The position numbers and the translations under genes are program-made. The notes under the pieces are model-generated. The model did not search any database and was not told where the DNA came from. It worked only from the letters and a program-made list of their open reading frames with translations. Of a stretch of DNA of 38,355 nucleotides, positions 22,864 to 31,708 are shown piece by piece. The DNA is from Akkermansia sp. (GTDB lineage: Bacteria > Verrucomicrobiota > Verrucomicrobiia > Verrucomicrobiales > Akkermansiaceae). The number at the start of each line of letters is the position of its first letter. Position 1 is the first letter of the stretch. The stretch lies in the NCBI GenBank assembly GCA_017521405.1, contig JAFXCP010000007.1:1-38355 (forward strand). Reading direction: 5' to 3'.

Positions 22864-23364
22864 ATGATGATTACACTTGTAGGTTTAGGTTACGATATTC
22901 ACCGCTTTGCGGAGGAGGAACGCCCGCTCTGGTTGGGCGGTGTGCAGGTGCATCCCACCAAGGGGCTGGCCGGCCACAGCGATGCCGATGTACTCTGCCA
23001 TGCTTTAGCAGATGCCATTTTGGGAGCTATCGGCGAGCCGGACATCGGCTACTGGTTCCCCCCGGGGGACCCCGCCTGTGCTAATATATGCTCCCTACGT
23101 ATCGTGGAAAAAGCCGTGGAGCGGCTCCGAATACAAGGCGGGCGCGTGGTGAATGCCGACTGTGCACTCATTGCCGAAGCACCCAAAATTATGCCCTTTG
23201 TAGCGCAAATGAAGGAAACGCTGGCCACAGTACTGGGAGTTCCGGCCAAGCGTGTGGGCATCAAAGCCACAACCAATGAAAAACTGGGAGCCATTGGTCG
23301 CCGGGAAGGCATGGCCGCCTTTGCCACGGTTTCCCTGCTTGTACCCGAAGATTCCGATTCCTGA
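22864..23364 (+). CDS. ispF: 2-C-methyl-D-erythritol 2,4-cyclodiphosphate synthase
   Basis: IspF cyclises CDP-ME-2-phosphate to MEcPP in the non-mevalonate isoprenoid pathway. The 166-residue length is normal. GYDIHRF supplies the metal-binding Asp and His, and GHSDADVLCHALADAI and TNEKLGAIGR are family signatures. There are two consecutive ATG codons at the start, and either could be used. It sits 12 bases after polA and 2 bases before the next gene, so the three genes are clearly cotranscribed. Confidence 0.97.
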   Translation: MMITLVGLGYDIHRFAEEERPLWLGGVQVHPTKGLAGHSDADVLCHALADAILGAIGEPDIGYWFPPGDPACANICSLRIVEKAVERLRIQGGRVVNADCALIAEAPKIMPFVAQMKETLATVLGVPAKRVGIKATTNEKLGAIGRREGMAAFATVSLLVPEDSDS

Positions 23365-23366
23365 AC

Positions 23367-23864
23367 ATGAACACCGAAATTGAATTGATGGCCTATGCCA
23401 CGGTAGAAACGCTCAAATCCGCAGGGCTTTCCGTGGCCACGGCAGAAAGCTGCACCGGAGGGATGATTTCTGCGGCACTTACGGAGGTGCCGGGAGCTTC
23501 CGCCGTATTCCGCTATGGCTGGGTGAGCTATTGCAACGAAGCGAAAGAACGCATGCTGCATGTGCCCACAGAAATCATCGAGGCTCACAGCCCCGTAAGC
23601 GAGCAGGTGGTAGCCGCCATGGCAGAATCCGCTATGCGCCAAGCCGGAGCAGATCTGGCCATTGCCGTCTCCGGCAATGCCGGTCCCACAGCCCCGGAGG
23701 GAGAACCATCCGTGGGCACCGTATGCCTGGCCCTTGTACGCCGTGGTGCTGCGCGCCCGCTCCATACGGAAACCATGCAGCTGCCCGGGCTCTCCCGCAA
23801 GCAATTCCGGCAGAGGGTAACAGCCCGCGCTTTGGAGCTTATTCTGGGCTCTGCAAAGGGATAA
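23367..23864 (+). CDS. pncC: CinA C-terminal family protein, NMN amidohydrolase PncC type
   Basis: This 165-residue stand-alone CinA C-terminal domain is of the kind that deamidates nicotinamide mononucleotide in pyridine-nucleotide salvage. ATAESCTGG near residue 25 carries the conserved catalytic Ser region. VSGNAGPTAPEGEPSVGTV matches the family's second signature. It starts 2 bases after ispF and converges on the Sel1 gene, 22 bases away. I see no terminator between them. The activity is assigned by family only. Confidence 0.9.
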   Translation: MNTEIELMAYATVETLKSAGLSVATAESCTGGMISAALTEVPGASAVFRYGWVSYCNEAKERMLHVPTEIIEAHSPVSEQVVAAMAESAMRQAGADLAIAVSGNAGPTAPEGEPSVGTVCLALVRRGAARPLHTETMQLPGLSRKQFRQRVTARALELILGSAKG

Positions 23865-23886
23865 AACACCCCCTTGCCCTGTCTGC

Positions 23887-24363
23887 TTACTCTGCGGCAG
23901 GATAGCCTTGGGCCTTAGCCTTCCCCAGCCACTCTTCCGCCAAAGCTGCATCTTGGGTCACGCCCACACCATCGCGATAACAGCAGCCAAGCGTGTACTG
24001 AGCCTGCGGCACCCCCTGTTCCGCAGCCATGCGGCACCAGCGGAAAAACTCCTCACGGCTGGCATCCACACCCTCCCCCAAAGCATAGCAGCGTGCCACA
24101 TTAAACTGTGCCACGGCATCCCCGGCTTGAGCCTGTTGCAGTAGAGCTTCCACCTCCGGAGTGGGAGGTCGGGGGGTGGGGACAAGCTCCGCCGAAGCAG
24201 CGGGCTGCGGAGCAGGAGTTACCTGCTCCTTCTCCGGCACGGGAGCCACGGGGGGCACCACCTCCGGCTGCGGAGCAGATACCCAGACAGGGACATAATA
24301 CGCCAGTGTGGCCACCAATGCGGCCACAATCACAATCAACAGAATCTTTATTTTTCGGGACAT
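23887..24363 (-). CDS. Membrane-anchored Sel1-repeat protein
   Basis: The 158-residue protein starts at MSRKIKILL. The open frame runs 20 codons further up inside pth, but this start gives a sensible N-terminal membrane helix (about residues 5-28). A Pro/Glu-rich linker (about 30-80) follows, then two Sel1-like (TPR-type) repeats: AQFNVARCYALGEGV and AQYTLGCCYRDGVGV. Sel1 repeats mediate protein-protein contacts. The partner is unknown. The start overlaps the end of pth by 16 bases. Confidence 0.8.
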   Translation of the reverse strand: MSRKIKILLIVIVAALVATLAYYVPVWVSAPQPEVVPPVAPVPEKEQVTPAPQPAASAELVPTPRPPTPEVEALLQQAQAGDAVAQFNVARCYALGEGVDASREEFFRWCRMAAEQGVPQAQYTLGCCYRDGVGVTQDAALAEEWLGKAKAQGYPAAE

Positions 24364-25019
24364 GAGGATGATGGGGAAAGCTCCCCCTGCTCTATGGCGG
24401 CAGGCGCAGTCGTTTCGGCACACTCCGCAGCCACGGGGGATTTTTTCTTCTTTTCTTTGCGAATATTGAACTGATTGGCCGCCGCTTGGAAGCCCTGGCT
24501 AAGCACCATGGCTGCCGCTGCTTCCGCCTTGCTTAAAGCATCCTCCAGCATGGGCTGCTCCTCCGGCGCAAACTTTCCCAGCACATGGCCCACCATGTTT
24601 TTCTGCCCGGGCACACCGATGCCGATGCGCAAGCGGGGAAAACGCTCCGTCCCCAAATGAGCAATAATGGATTTCATCCCATTATGCCCACCGGCAGAAC
24701 CGCCGGCACGCAAGCGCATTGTGCCCACCGGAAAGGAAATATCATCGTATACCACCAGCACCTGCTCCGGGGCAAACTTGAAATAACGCATCAGGGAGCC
24801 GGCACTCTCCCCGGAGGCATTCATGAATGTTTGCGGTTTGACCAAAAGCACGCCGGGGCCCGCCGCTACTTCGGCCCTATGAAACTTCTCCATCTTCCAG
24901 GTGGCTCCATAGCGGCGGGCAAGACGTTCCAGCACCATGAAACCCACATTGTGGCGGGTTTCTGCATAGTCGCGACCCGGGTTCCCCAGTCCCACGATAA
25001 TGCGTACAGGTTGCTCCAT
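24348..25019 (-). CDS. pth: Peptidyl-tRNA hydrolase
   Basis: Pth releases peptides from peptidyl-tRNA dropped by the ribosome. The 223-residue protein has GLGNPG with Asn13, catalytic His23 (RHNVGF), PQTFMNASG, VVYDDISFPVG with the conserved Asp near 95, and GGHNGMKSI. From about residue 190 it has a Lys-rich (EKKKKK) then Ala/Ser-rich tail, longer than the E. coli enzyme, which may be species-specific. It is 13 bases downstream of leuA. Confidence 0.96.
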   Translation of the reverse strand: MEQPVRIIVGLGNPGRDYAETRHNVGFMVLERLARRYGATWKMEKFHRAEVAAGPGVLLVKPQTFMNASGESAGSLMRYFKFAPEQVLVVYDDISFPVGTMRLRAGGSAGGHNGMKSIIAHLGTERFPRLRIGIGVPGQKNMVGHVLGKFAPEEQPMLEDALSKAEAAAAMVLSQGFQAAANQFNIRKEKKKKSPVAAECAETTAPAAIEQGELSPSSSCPEK

Positions 25020-25032
25020 AAATTACTACGAA

Positions 25033-26586
25033 TCAGGCGTTGGTAGCGAGAGATTCCAGCGTCAAATTACGATTCACGGCATTCAGATAGGCACGGGCGG
25101 AGGCTTCGATGACGTCCGTAGCAGCGCCCTTGCCGGACACAGGCTTGCAATCGCAATCGCCGAACTGCACCTTCACCGTCACCTCACCCAAAGCATCCTG
25201 CCCCACGGAAGTGGAACGCACATTGTAATCCACCAGCGCGCCTTTGCTCTTCGTAATGCGGTCGATAGCTTTGAAACAGGCATTCACCGGACCATTACCA
25301 ATGGCGCAGTCCGTGTAGGTCCTGCCCTCCTTCTCCAGCTGCACCGTGGCAGTGGGACGTGCGGCAGATCCGGCCACAAACTGAATATCCACCATCTTCC
25401 AGGCACCATTGTGCGTATCCAATGAATCATTGACCAAAGAAGCCAAATCATCATCGTACACAAACTTCTTGCTATCGCCCACTTTCTTGAAGCGCTCAAA
25501 CACCTGAGACACCTCCGCATCGGAAAGAGTGTGCCCCATCTTCTCCAAGCGAGCCTTCACCGCAGCACGCCCGGAATGCTTCGTCAGCGGCAATTCCGTC
25601 TCGCCCCAGCCCACTATGGCAGGGTCTATCACCTCGTAAGTCTCGCGCTTGGCCAGAATACCATGCTGGTGAATACCGGAGCTATGGGCAAAAGCGTTCT
25701 CACCCACAATTGCCTTAGAACGCTGAACGGAAAGCCCGCTCATGCGAGAAACCACACGGCTGGTCTTTACAATCTCCCGCGTGTTCAAATGATGGGGCTG
25801 TTCACCGGCGGCAAAACCGAATGCCTCCGGGCGGGTAGAAAGTGCCATGGCCACCTCCTCGATGGCGGCGTTACCGGCACGCTCGCCAATGCCGTTAATC
25901 GTGCCCTCCACCTGGCGAGCACCGGCAGTGACGGCTGCCAGCGAATTCGCCACAGCCAAGCCAATATCATTGTGGCAATGCACGGAAATAACAGCCTTAT
26001 CGATATTCTTCACGTGCTTGCACACATATTGAATCATATCGATATACTCCTGAGGCGTGGTGAAGCCCACCGTATCCGGCAGATTCACCGTAGTGGCTCC
26101 GGCCTCAATCACAGCCTCCACCACTTGAGCCAAATAATCATGCTCCGTGCGGCTGGCATCCTCTGCAGAGAATTCCACGTCCGCCACCAAGCTCTTGGCC
26201 AGTTTTACCCCGGCCACGGCCATGCTGATAATCTCCTCCTTGCTCTTCTTGAGCTTAAATTCGCGGTGCAGCGGGCTAGTGGCCAAGAAGGTATGAATGC
26301 GTGCGCGGTCCCCCGCGGGAGCCACAGCGGCTGCACACTGGCGAATATCATTTTCCACGCAGCGCGCCAAGCCTGCAATCCGGCAATTCTTTACCGTGCG
26401 CGCAATTTGCGACACGGCCTCAAAATCTCCATCCGATATGCAGGGAAAACCGGCCTCAATAATATCCACACCTAGTTTCTCGAGCTGACGCGCTACCTCC
26501 AGCTTCTGCCGGAGATTCATCGAAGCTCCCGGGCACTGCTCACCATCGCGAAGCGTGGTGTCGAAGAATAATACTTTGTCGCTCAT
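25033..26586 (-). CDS. leuA: 2-isopropylmalate synthase
   Basis: LeuA condenses 2-oxoisovalerate with acetyl-CoA in the first step of leucine synthesis. From ATG 26586 it has 517 residues; an in-frame GTG precedes it directly. The N-terminal HMGL-type barrel has DTTLRDGEQCPGASM and the metal-binding VHCHNDIGLAVANS. The C-terminal leucine-sensing domain contains GPVNACFKAID and ends with DVIEASARAYLNAVNRNL. I saw no leader peptide or attenuator upstream. It leads a minus-strand group with pth and the Sel1 gene. Confidence 0.96.
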   Translation of the reverse strand: MSDKVLFFDTTLRDGEQCPGASMNLRQKLEVARQLEKLGVDIIEAGFPCISDGDFEAVSQIARTVKNCRIAGLARCVENDIRQCAAAVAPAGDRARIHTFLATSPLHREFKLKKSKEEIISMAVAGVKLAKSLVADVEFSAEDASRTEHDYLAQVVEAVIEAGATTVNLPDTVGFTTPQEYIDMIQYVCKHVKNIDKAVISVHCHNDIGLAVANSLAAVTAGARQVEGTINGIGERAGNAAIEEVAMALSTRPEAFGFAAGEQPHHLNTREIVKTSRVVSRMSGLSVQRSKAIVGENAFAHSSGIHQHGILAKRETYEVIDPAIVGWGETELPLTKHSGRAAVKARLEKMGHTLSDAEVSQVFERFKKVGDSKKFVYDDDLASLVNDSLDTHNGAWKMVDIQFVAGSAARPTATVQLEKEGRTYTDCAIGNGPVNACFKAIDRITKSKGALVDYNVRSTSVGQDALGEVTVKVQFGDCDCKPVSGKGAATDVIEASARAYLNAVNRNLTLESLATNA

Positions 26587-26697
26587 CACTAAATGGGGTT
26601 ATTTGTTGTAAAGAATCTTCAATATACACAACACCGGCAGGATTTCAAGTCCAAGATGCGGCATTGATAGAATAATTCCAAACAGAAGAATGTTTTC

Positions 26698-27093
26698 TCA
26701 CCGAACAGTAATCACAAAGGATGTAGTAGGCGTATGTTCATTCTGCACACCATCCCCGCCTACTGCCGCCAAACGCACCAAGACCACCCCCTTCCCCCTC
26801 CCGGAAAAGGTAATCGAACTGGGCGGGGGAGGCCCACCACACACAGGCCCGCAATCTGCCACCGGGGAAAAGCCGAACTGCACATCCACCACACCCTCTG
26901 CCGGGGAGACCTCCTGCAACACCCAGCGCAATCCATACTGCGGAGGTGCCGGCAGCATCACCTTTGTCTCCTCCCCTCGTTGCAGCGCCACCGGCACCGC
27001 ATTCTCATCCACCATCGGCATCGGTGCCTCCGGGCTGCAGGAAAGCAGCATCCCGCCCCAGCTAACGACTACTGTAAAAAGAAAACATCTCAT
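26698..27093 (-). CDS. Small lipoprotein, possibly chagasin-like
   Basis: The 131-residue protein starts at MRCFLFT. Its signal peptide ends in the lipobox LLSC, so it is probably lipid-anchored. The mature part has an APPQYGLRW segment and a final strand pattern (SSITFSGRGKGVVLVRL, then FVITV). That order of motifs recalls the chagasin/I42 inhibitors of cysteine proteases, which have a Gly-rich loop before a Trp and a late Phe-Gly strand. The resemblance is weak, and the diagnostic NPTTGY loop is not exact. It stands alone between leuA and a divergent barrel gene. I do not claim a function. Confidence 0.6.
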   Translation of the reverse strand: MRCFLFTVVVSWGGMLLSCSPEAPMPMVDENAVPVALQRGEETKVMLPAPPQYGLRWVLQEVSPAEGVVDVQFGFSPVADCGPVCGGPPPPSSITFSGRGKGVVLVRLAAVGGDGVQNEHTPTTSFVITVR

Positions 27094-27178
27094 ACCCCTA
27101 TGCGCCCATGCTACCACAGAATACTCCGCGCACCAGCAAAAAAAACTCTACCCCCACAAAAACACCACTACCTCCCCC

Positions 27179-27208
27179 GACGATGCCCTTTAATACACGG
27201 GCATCGTC
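27179..27208. other. Intergenic hairpin
   Basis: A 10-bp perfect stem, GACGATGCCC (27179-27188) with GGGCATCGTC (27199-27208), has a 10-base loop. Neither side has a good T-run. It lies between divergent genes, so it may be a regulatory structure in the lipoprotein mRNA leader rather than a terminator. Confidence 0.55.
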
Positions 27209-27240
27209 CGATATTTCTTTTCATATCATTCCGAAAGGCA

Positions 27241-27269
27241 TTGACGCCAGTGCCCTAAAATGTTATGTT
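27241..27269 (+). promoter_or_regulatory. Promoter for the outer-membrane barrel gene
   Basis: TTGACG (27241-27246) and TATGTT (27264-27269) are separated by 17 bases, the same layout as the rrn promoter. The predicted start leaves an mRNA leader of about 60 nt before the ATG at 27337. Confidence 0.75.
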
Positions 27270-27336
27270 AGACACAGCACAAGGGAGTTCTCTTCTTCCC
27301 GGAGTGTTATCTAACCTATCCAACAATAATTCAACG

Positions 27337-27951
27337 ATGAAAAAATCTATCATTTATGCACTGGCCTTGGCCGTTCCCGCTTTTGCGGGTGAACCCACAG
27401 CTCCCGTAAATGTCTGCCCGGCTCCGGCATGCAGTTGCCCCCTTGCTCTCGAAGTAGGACCGACTTACACCTATGCCACCTGCGACCTTGGCGAGGGAGC
27501 CGGGCATCTGGATATGGCCGGGGTGGATCTTACCGCTGTGTACGATTTGAACGATAAGTGGGCCATTACGCTTCGTGGTGCATGGGCCACCGGAGATACC
27601 GGTTACCCGTACATTTACACGAACGGCACAAATGAATATACCAACGATGATATCGATGGCGAAGCCTGGAGCCTCATGATAGGGCTGCGTTACACCTCCC
27701 CCATTACGGAGAATCTTTCTTGGTTTGCCGGGGCGCAACTTGGCTTTACCAATATGGAGCTGGAGGCTGATACCGAATCCGATGATGACACCGGTGTTTC
27801 TTACTCCATTGAAGGTGGTCTGAAATACGATTTGACTCAAAAGCTCTATGTGTACGGAGCCGTACAGGCCACGGGCTGCCATGCCACCCCTGCGGAGTTT
27901 GATAAGCAATACGGCATTGGGGTACGCGCCGGCATTGGTTTTGATTTCTAA
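27337..27951 (+). CDS. Outer-membrane beta-barrel protein
   Basis: The 204-residue protein starts at MKKSIIYALALAVPAFA. The open frame extends 24 codons upstream across the promoter and is rejected. After the signal peptide come alternating strands such as LEVGPTYTYAT, WAITLRGAWATG, LSWFAGAQLGF and LYVYGAVQA. The last residues are GIGFDF with a terminal Phe, typical of barrels handled by the BAM machinery. About eight strands, as in OmpA- or OmpX-like barrels, would fit. It has a strong promoter and a strong terminator, so it is a well-expressed single gene. Function is unknown. Confidence 0.82.
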   Translation: MKKSIIYALALAVPAFAGEPTAPVNVCPAPACSCPLALEVGPTYTYATCDLGEGAGHLDMAGVDLTAVYDLNDKWAITLRGAWATGDTGYPYIYTNGTNEYTNDDIDGEAWSLMIGLRYTSPITENLSWFAGAQLGFTNMELEADTESDDDTGVSYSIEGGLKYDLTQKLYVYGAVQATGCHATPAEFDKQYGIGVRAGIGFDF

Positions 27952-27973
27952 CCTCTTCCATACGACAACTTAT

Positions 27974-28003
27974 AAGGCGGGGTGGTACAGCCCCGCCTTT
28001 TTT
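27974..28003 (+). terminator. Intrinsic terminator after the barrel gene
   Basis: The stem AAGGCGGGG (27974-27982) and CCCCGCCTT (27991-27999), with an 8-base loop, is followed by six T. It sits 22 bases after the stop codon. Confidence 0.92.
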
Positions 28004-28004
28004 C

Positions 28005-28032
28005 TTGACTAATTGATGAGAACACGGATAAT
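28005..28032 (+). promoter_or_regulatory. Candidate promoter for the second S6-like protease
   Basis: TTGACT (28005-28010) and GATAAT (28027-28032) are separated by 16 bases. They directly follow the terminator and sit 23 bases before the ATG at 28055. Confidence 0.65.
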
Positions 28033-28054
28033 AGATAAATCTCCTAGGCTTGCT

Positions 28055-31000
28055 ATGAAACTTCGTTTTCCTCTTCGATTCCTGCATTGTGTTCTACTGC
28101 CCGTCGGGGTTATACTCACGCTGAATACTACGCTTCATGCGGCAGTTATGCACTCGGATGTTTCGCGCAACACTTATGTGGATTTTGCATCGAATTCCGG
28201 GCGTTATGCAGTAGGTACAACTAATGCATTACTGGATTACATACGGCTGAGAGATGAGGGAGTGCAAATAGAATATACATCTACCAGTGGTAAGAGCGAT
28301 ACCCCCTACACCATGCAGCATGGTATGTTGAGCTTTGATTCCGTGTCGGATATAGGCAGCAGCACGGCAATTTCATACAACTATGTGGTGACTGCCGCTC
28401 ACCAGATGTCTGTACCATATCCTACGTTTACCACGAATGATTGGGGGATTGGCACCAATCGCAGTATCAAGTACATGGGGATTGAGGAGGGAACCAAATT
28501 TATCCATCAGATTTTCGGTGGCTCTAGTTCTGCTACGGAGCAGGACTATAAAATTTCCAGATTGAGCAAGTTGATTACCGATGTGGAGCCCGCCATGCTG
28601 TATACCGGAGATATCGGCAAGGAGTTGAAGCCAGAAGCTGCATTGGTATATCGTGTGGGCGGTGGTACTCAGTTGACTTGGGATAAGGATGGTAAAGAAA
28701 CTGAGGTGAACTACGGTGGTATGTTCACAGTGGGTGGTATAGGCTATATCCGCGATGTGGTTGAGGTTAGCGATGACTTTACTCGGGTGTATGTGACAAC
28801 GGCCGAAAAAACTACCAGTGGAGGTGCAAGCGATTTAACTCCTTTACCCTTTGGCTCTCAAGGGGCGGATTCCGGCAGCCCCTATTTTGTGTGGGATGCT
28901 AAGAGCAAGAGTTTTTGCTTCCTAATGGAACATATCGGAACCAATGGTGCCACCTATAAACGTGGTGGTTCTGCAGCGGGGTGGACGCAGGCTCAGATGA
29001 ATGCCGATAATGTCTACGTCAATATGGCTACTGTGGAAGGAGCGCTCAGGATAGAAGGAGCAGAGACATCCGAGGATGGCGGCACGACTGATACCATCAG
29101 TGGTCAGGAGGTGACAGTGAATCCGGCAGTGGGATACCTGAGACATAACGGGGGCAATTTGGTCTACGATAAAATTAATTGGGAGAGTGTGACGTTCAGG
29201 GCAGTCGCAACCGGGCAGCATACCTGGAAGGATTTGTCGTCATTGAAGAATAAGGACGATTGGTATGGTTACGGTAGTGAATATCTGAACGCAACACCCA
29301 GTGTTACGTTCGATGATGATGATAAAGCTGTTATCGAGGAGGGAATCACCTACGCGAAGTTGTATCAGACTCAGAATCTGGTGCTCCTGGCAGCCGCCGA
29401 TAAGGCTACCTACGATGTCAACGTGACCATGGATACAGATTTGGGGCTGGGGTACATGCACTTTGCGGCTAATGGACACAAGGATGTAGTTTACAAGGTC
29501 AACCCGGCCGGCAGCAATCAATTAAACTCGGCCGGTTATATGGTAGATGCCGGGGTGCGGGTGGATATAAGCCTACGCAATTCCGATACGAACTACATGC
29601 GCGAGTGGCGCAAGGTGGGTGAGGGTACGCTCAATATCTGCGGCACGGGTAACAATGAGATATTCCTGAATCTGGGTGGCAAGGGCGAGACTTTGTTGAA
29701 CCAGCAAGATGGTTATGCTGCCTACAATGTGCTGGTGAATACCGGCTCTACGGTGAAAATTGCCGACACAGGGCAGATTTTCCGGGATCTCACGTTCGGC
29801 AATGGTGGCGGCACACTGGATATGAATGGTCTGTCGATGGATTGGTACCTGACCGGCGGGGAAAAGCAAGCGGGCTTTACCATTCATGCACTTACGGAGG
29901 AAGCTGTGATTGCCAATAGCTCTGCAAAGCATGCTTCCCTTACTTTTAAGGAGGGAGGCTCGCAAAAATTCGTAGGCTCTTTCACTGATGACAAAGGGAA
30001 GTCTTCATTGGGTATAACCTATGCCGGTGGCGGCACCTGGGAACTGAACGGCATACAAACCCAACTACTCCATGAAAAGAGTGGGCTCACCGTGCAGAAC
30101 GGCACAGTTAAGCTCGCCGGTACGCTGACTGTACACGGATTCGGAAGCTCCAGTACATCAAAGGATGTCGTGAACTTTTCCACCCGAGAGAATGACTGGC
30201 ACTATGCGGATGCTACCATGAATGTCACCGTGCAGGACGGTGCTGTTTTTGAACTGGAGAGCCACGCCCGCCTAATCGGAACGGTAACGGTGCAAGAAGG
30301 GGGCAAATACATTATGCACGAGGGGGTGCAGTCCGAATACGAATATATTGAAGGTGGCGAGCAGGTGGAATCTACCGCAGCCATTAAAGATTATTACGGT
30401 CACAAAGGCGATGTGAAGCTGCAGAAAGATGCCGTCCTTTCCTGGCAGCGCGGTAGCATCGAGGTGGCATCGCTAAAGGGCACCGATGAGGCTTTTGCTC
30501 TGTCGAACATCGAATCCACCATCCTCTCTGAATCAGAACTGCGCTTGAAAGCAGTCGGCAATGAGCAGGCAGTCATATCTTCCTCTATTCTGTCGCTGCA
30601 GAAGAATACAAGTGTGGAGCTTGGCGCGCTTTATCTGGATTCTACCGCCTCGATTTCCTCGACGGAGGGAGCAACTGTCACCATGCAAGGTACTACACTT
30701 GTACTGGGAAGTGACAATACGACAATAACCGACATGACGACGGAGTCGCCTATAACCCTCAGTTTGCGAGGAACTGCTGATATGCCGTTGCAGCTGGATA
30801 GCGGTATAGCTGTGTCGGATATAACTTCCTCGGCTCTAATGGGCTCGCTCTCTCTTAATGGTACTCATCTTGTCATTAATCTTACCGAACTTAACACGCC
30901 GTTAAAGGGCTTGGTGCGTATACATTTCGGAGAGGATGTGAAGTTTGTCGATTCGGAGCTGACCGTAACGGCTCTTACGGATGCAGGTCAGACGGTCGGT

Positions 31001-31114
31001 TATTTCGAGCCGGGCAACGAGGCTTGTGTCTACTTCAACATTCCGGAACCCGCTACAAGTACCCTGATTTCGCTTGCGCTGTCCGCCCTTGTCACACGAC
31101 GCAAAAGAAAGTAA
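28055..31114 (+). CDS. S6-like serine protease with PEP-CTERM tail (shorter paralogue)
   Basis: The protein has 1019 residues from ATG 28055. An upstream in-frame TTG at 28013 overlaps the promoter and is rejected. A signal peptide ends near residue 29 (TLHA). The putative triad is His116 (VVTAAHQ), Asp164 (DYKISRLSKL) and Ser273 (ADSGSP, with Ala replacing the first Gly of GDSGSP). The segment after the protease domain is clearly homologous to the giant protein at 985, for example YMREWRK, GGGTLDMNG, MDWYLTGGE, ENDWHYADATMNV and IMHEGVQ. It has only a short extra passenger of about 220 residues. It ends with IPEPATS, a hydrophobic stretch and RRKRK. No autotransporter barrel is present. Secretion and surface sorting by the PEP-CTERM route are inferred. 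Confidence 0.87.
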   Translation: MKLRFPLRFLHCVLLPVGVILTLNTTLHAAVMHSDVSRNTYVDFASNSGRYAVGTTNALLDYIRLRDEGVQIEYTSTSGKSDTPYTMQHGMLSFDSVSDIGSSTAISYNYVVTAAHQMSVPYPTFTTNDWGIGTNRSIKYMGIEEGTKFIHQIFGGSSSATEQDYKISRLSKLITDVEPAMLYTGDIGKELKPEAALVYRVGGGTQLTWDKDGKETEVNYGGMFTVGGIGYIRDVVEVSDDFTRVYVTTAEKTTSGGASDLTPLPFGSQGADSGSPYFVWDAKSKSFCFLMEHIGTNGATYKRGGSAAGWTQAQMNADNVYVNMATVEGALRIEGAETSEDGGTTDTISGQEVTVNPAVGYLRHNGGNLVYDKINWESVTFRAVATGQHTWKDLSSLKNKDDWYGYGSEYLNATPSVTFDDDDKAVIEEGITYAKLYQTQNLVLLAAADKATYDVNVTMDTDLGLGYMHFAANGHKDVVYKVNPAGSNQLNSAGYMVDAGVRVDISLRNSDTNYMREWRKVGEGTLNICGTGNNEIFLNLGGKGETLLNQQDGYAAYNVLVNTGSTVKIADTGQIFRDLTFGNGGGTLDMNGLSMDWYLTGGEKQAGFTIHALTEEAVIANSSAKHASLTFKEGGSQKFVGSFTDDKGKSSLGITYAGGGTWELNGIQTQLLHEKSGLTVQNGTVKLAGTLTVHGFGSSSTSKDVVNFSTRENDWHYADATMNVTVQDGAVFELESHARLIGTVTVQEGGKYIMHEGVQSEYEYIEGGEQVESTAAIKDYYGHKGDVKLQKDAVLSWQRGSIEVASLKGTDEAFALSNIESTILSESELRLKAVGNEQAVISSSILSLQKNTSVELGALYLDSTASISSTEGATVTMQGTTLVLGSDNTTITDMTTESPITLSLRGTADMPLQLDSGIAVSDITSSALMGSLSLNGTHLVINLTELNTPLKGLVRIHFGEDVKFVDSELTVTALTDAGQTVGYFEPGNEACVYFNIPEPATSTLISLALSALVTRRKRK

Positions 31115-31441
31115 ACAGTTTGTTATGGACGGCTTGTTATAGCGAAGCCACGCGAGATGTGAATGTGACGTGACATTGCAGAGAACCGCTGAGTTGCTTA
31201 ACCCGGGGAGAGGGAGAGGGCTGAGGCAAATCGTTAATCTCCTGAGAATCAATTTCACAAGAGACAATTCGTTAAACATGCGCTGAACCATGGCTGCGAA
31301 TCGGGAGTTTACCACCTTGAAACAGCCGGGCATAACTTCCTTTTGTATGGCTCGTTCTTGAAACACTCCACAATTTCTGCAAGACAGCGGATTCGGAAAT
31401 CAAATGCCACAATTTCTTGGCTTGCCCCTAAATATAGGGCA
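31115..31441. other. Intergenic stretch, possible gene remnants
   Basis: There is no convincing gene or terminator here. A minus-strand frame (VMPGCFKVVNSRFAAMVQ within about 31130-31366) reads somewhat protein-like but overlaps the protease gene's end and matches nothing I know. It may be debris of an older insertion. The drop in GC begins here. Confidence 0.4.
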
Positions 31442-31526
31442 ATAAACTAAAAAAGCCTGCTTTCCAAATCGTGTCGGAAAGCAGGCTCGGCGAATACCCT
31501 TTGAGAAGGGTACGTCTCCGAGGATA
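31442..31526. repeat. 85-bp direct repeat, left copy
   Basis: It is identical to 37613-37697 except at two bases (C/T in the hairpin loop, G/A near the right end). It contains a 12-bp stem and a second, smaller hairpin (TACCCTT, TGAG, AAGGGTA at 31495-31512). The two copies bracket the defence-like genes. Confidence 0.95.
31448..31487 (-). terminator. Minus-strand intrinsic terminator inside the left repeat
   Basis: Read on the minus strand, AGCCTGCTTTCC, a 10-base loop and GGAAAGCAGGCT form a perfect 12-bp stem (31454-31487), followed by a T-run. It is positioned to end transcripts coming from the AbiH-like gene and the genes upstream of it. The 180 bases between it and that gene show nothing else. 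Confidence 0.85.
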
Positions 31527-31708
31527 GAGGTTGCTTAGGTGTAAACCTTGTATGCTGGAATTTCATTATGGCATCTTTCATAGAGCATCCCAAGTGTAAT
31601 AGAATGAAGTAAAAAGCGACGAAGATGATGTATGCCAGATTTTGACATCATGGCGAGTACATTCACGACCTACTTCACTCTCTGTCAGGATTACAAATTC
31701 GCTTCATT

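Noticed and set aside
31495-31512. tRNA-like anticodon hairpin in the 85-bp repeat, suggesting a tRNA attachment site
   Set aside because: The loop size does not fit an anticodon arm, and no acceptor or T arm is present.
31442-31526. Integron attC site or CRISPR repeat
   Set aside because: There are only two copies 6 kb apart. The stem is a perfect uninterrupted 12-mer with a T-run, which is terminator-like. No integrase or cas gene is nearby.
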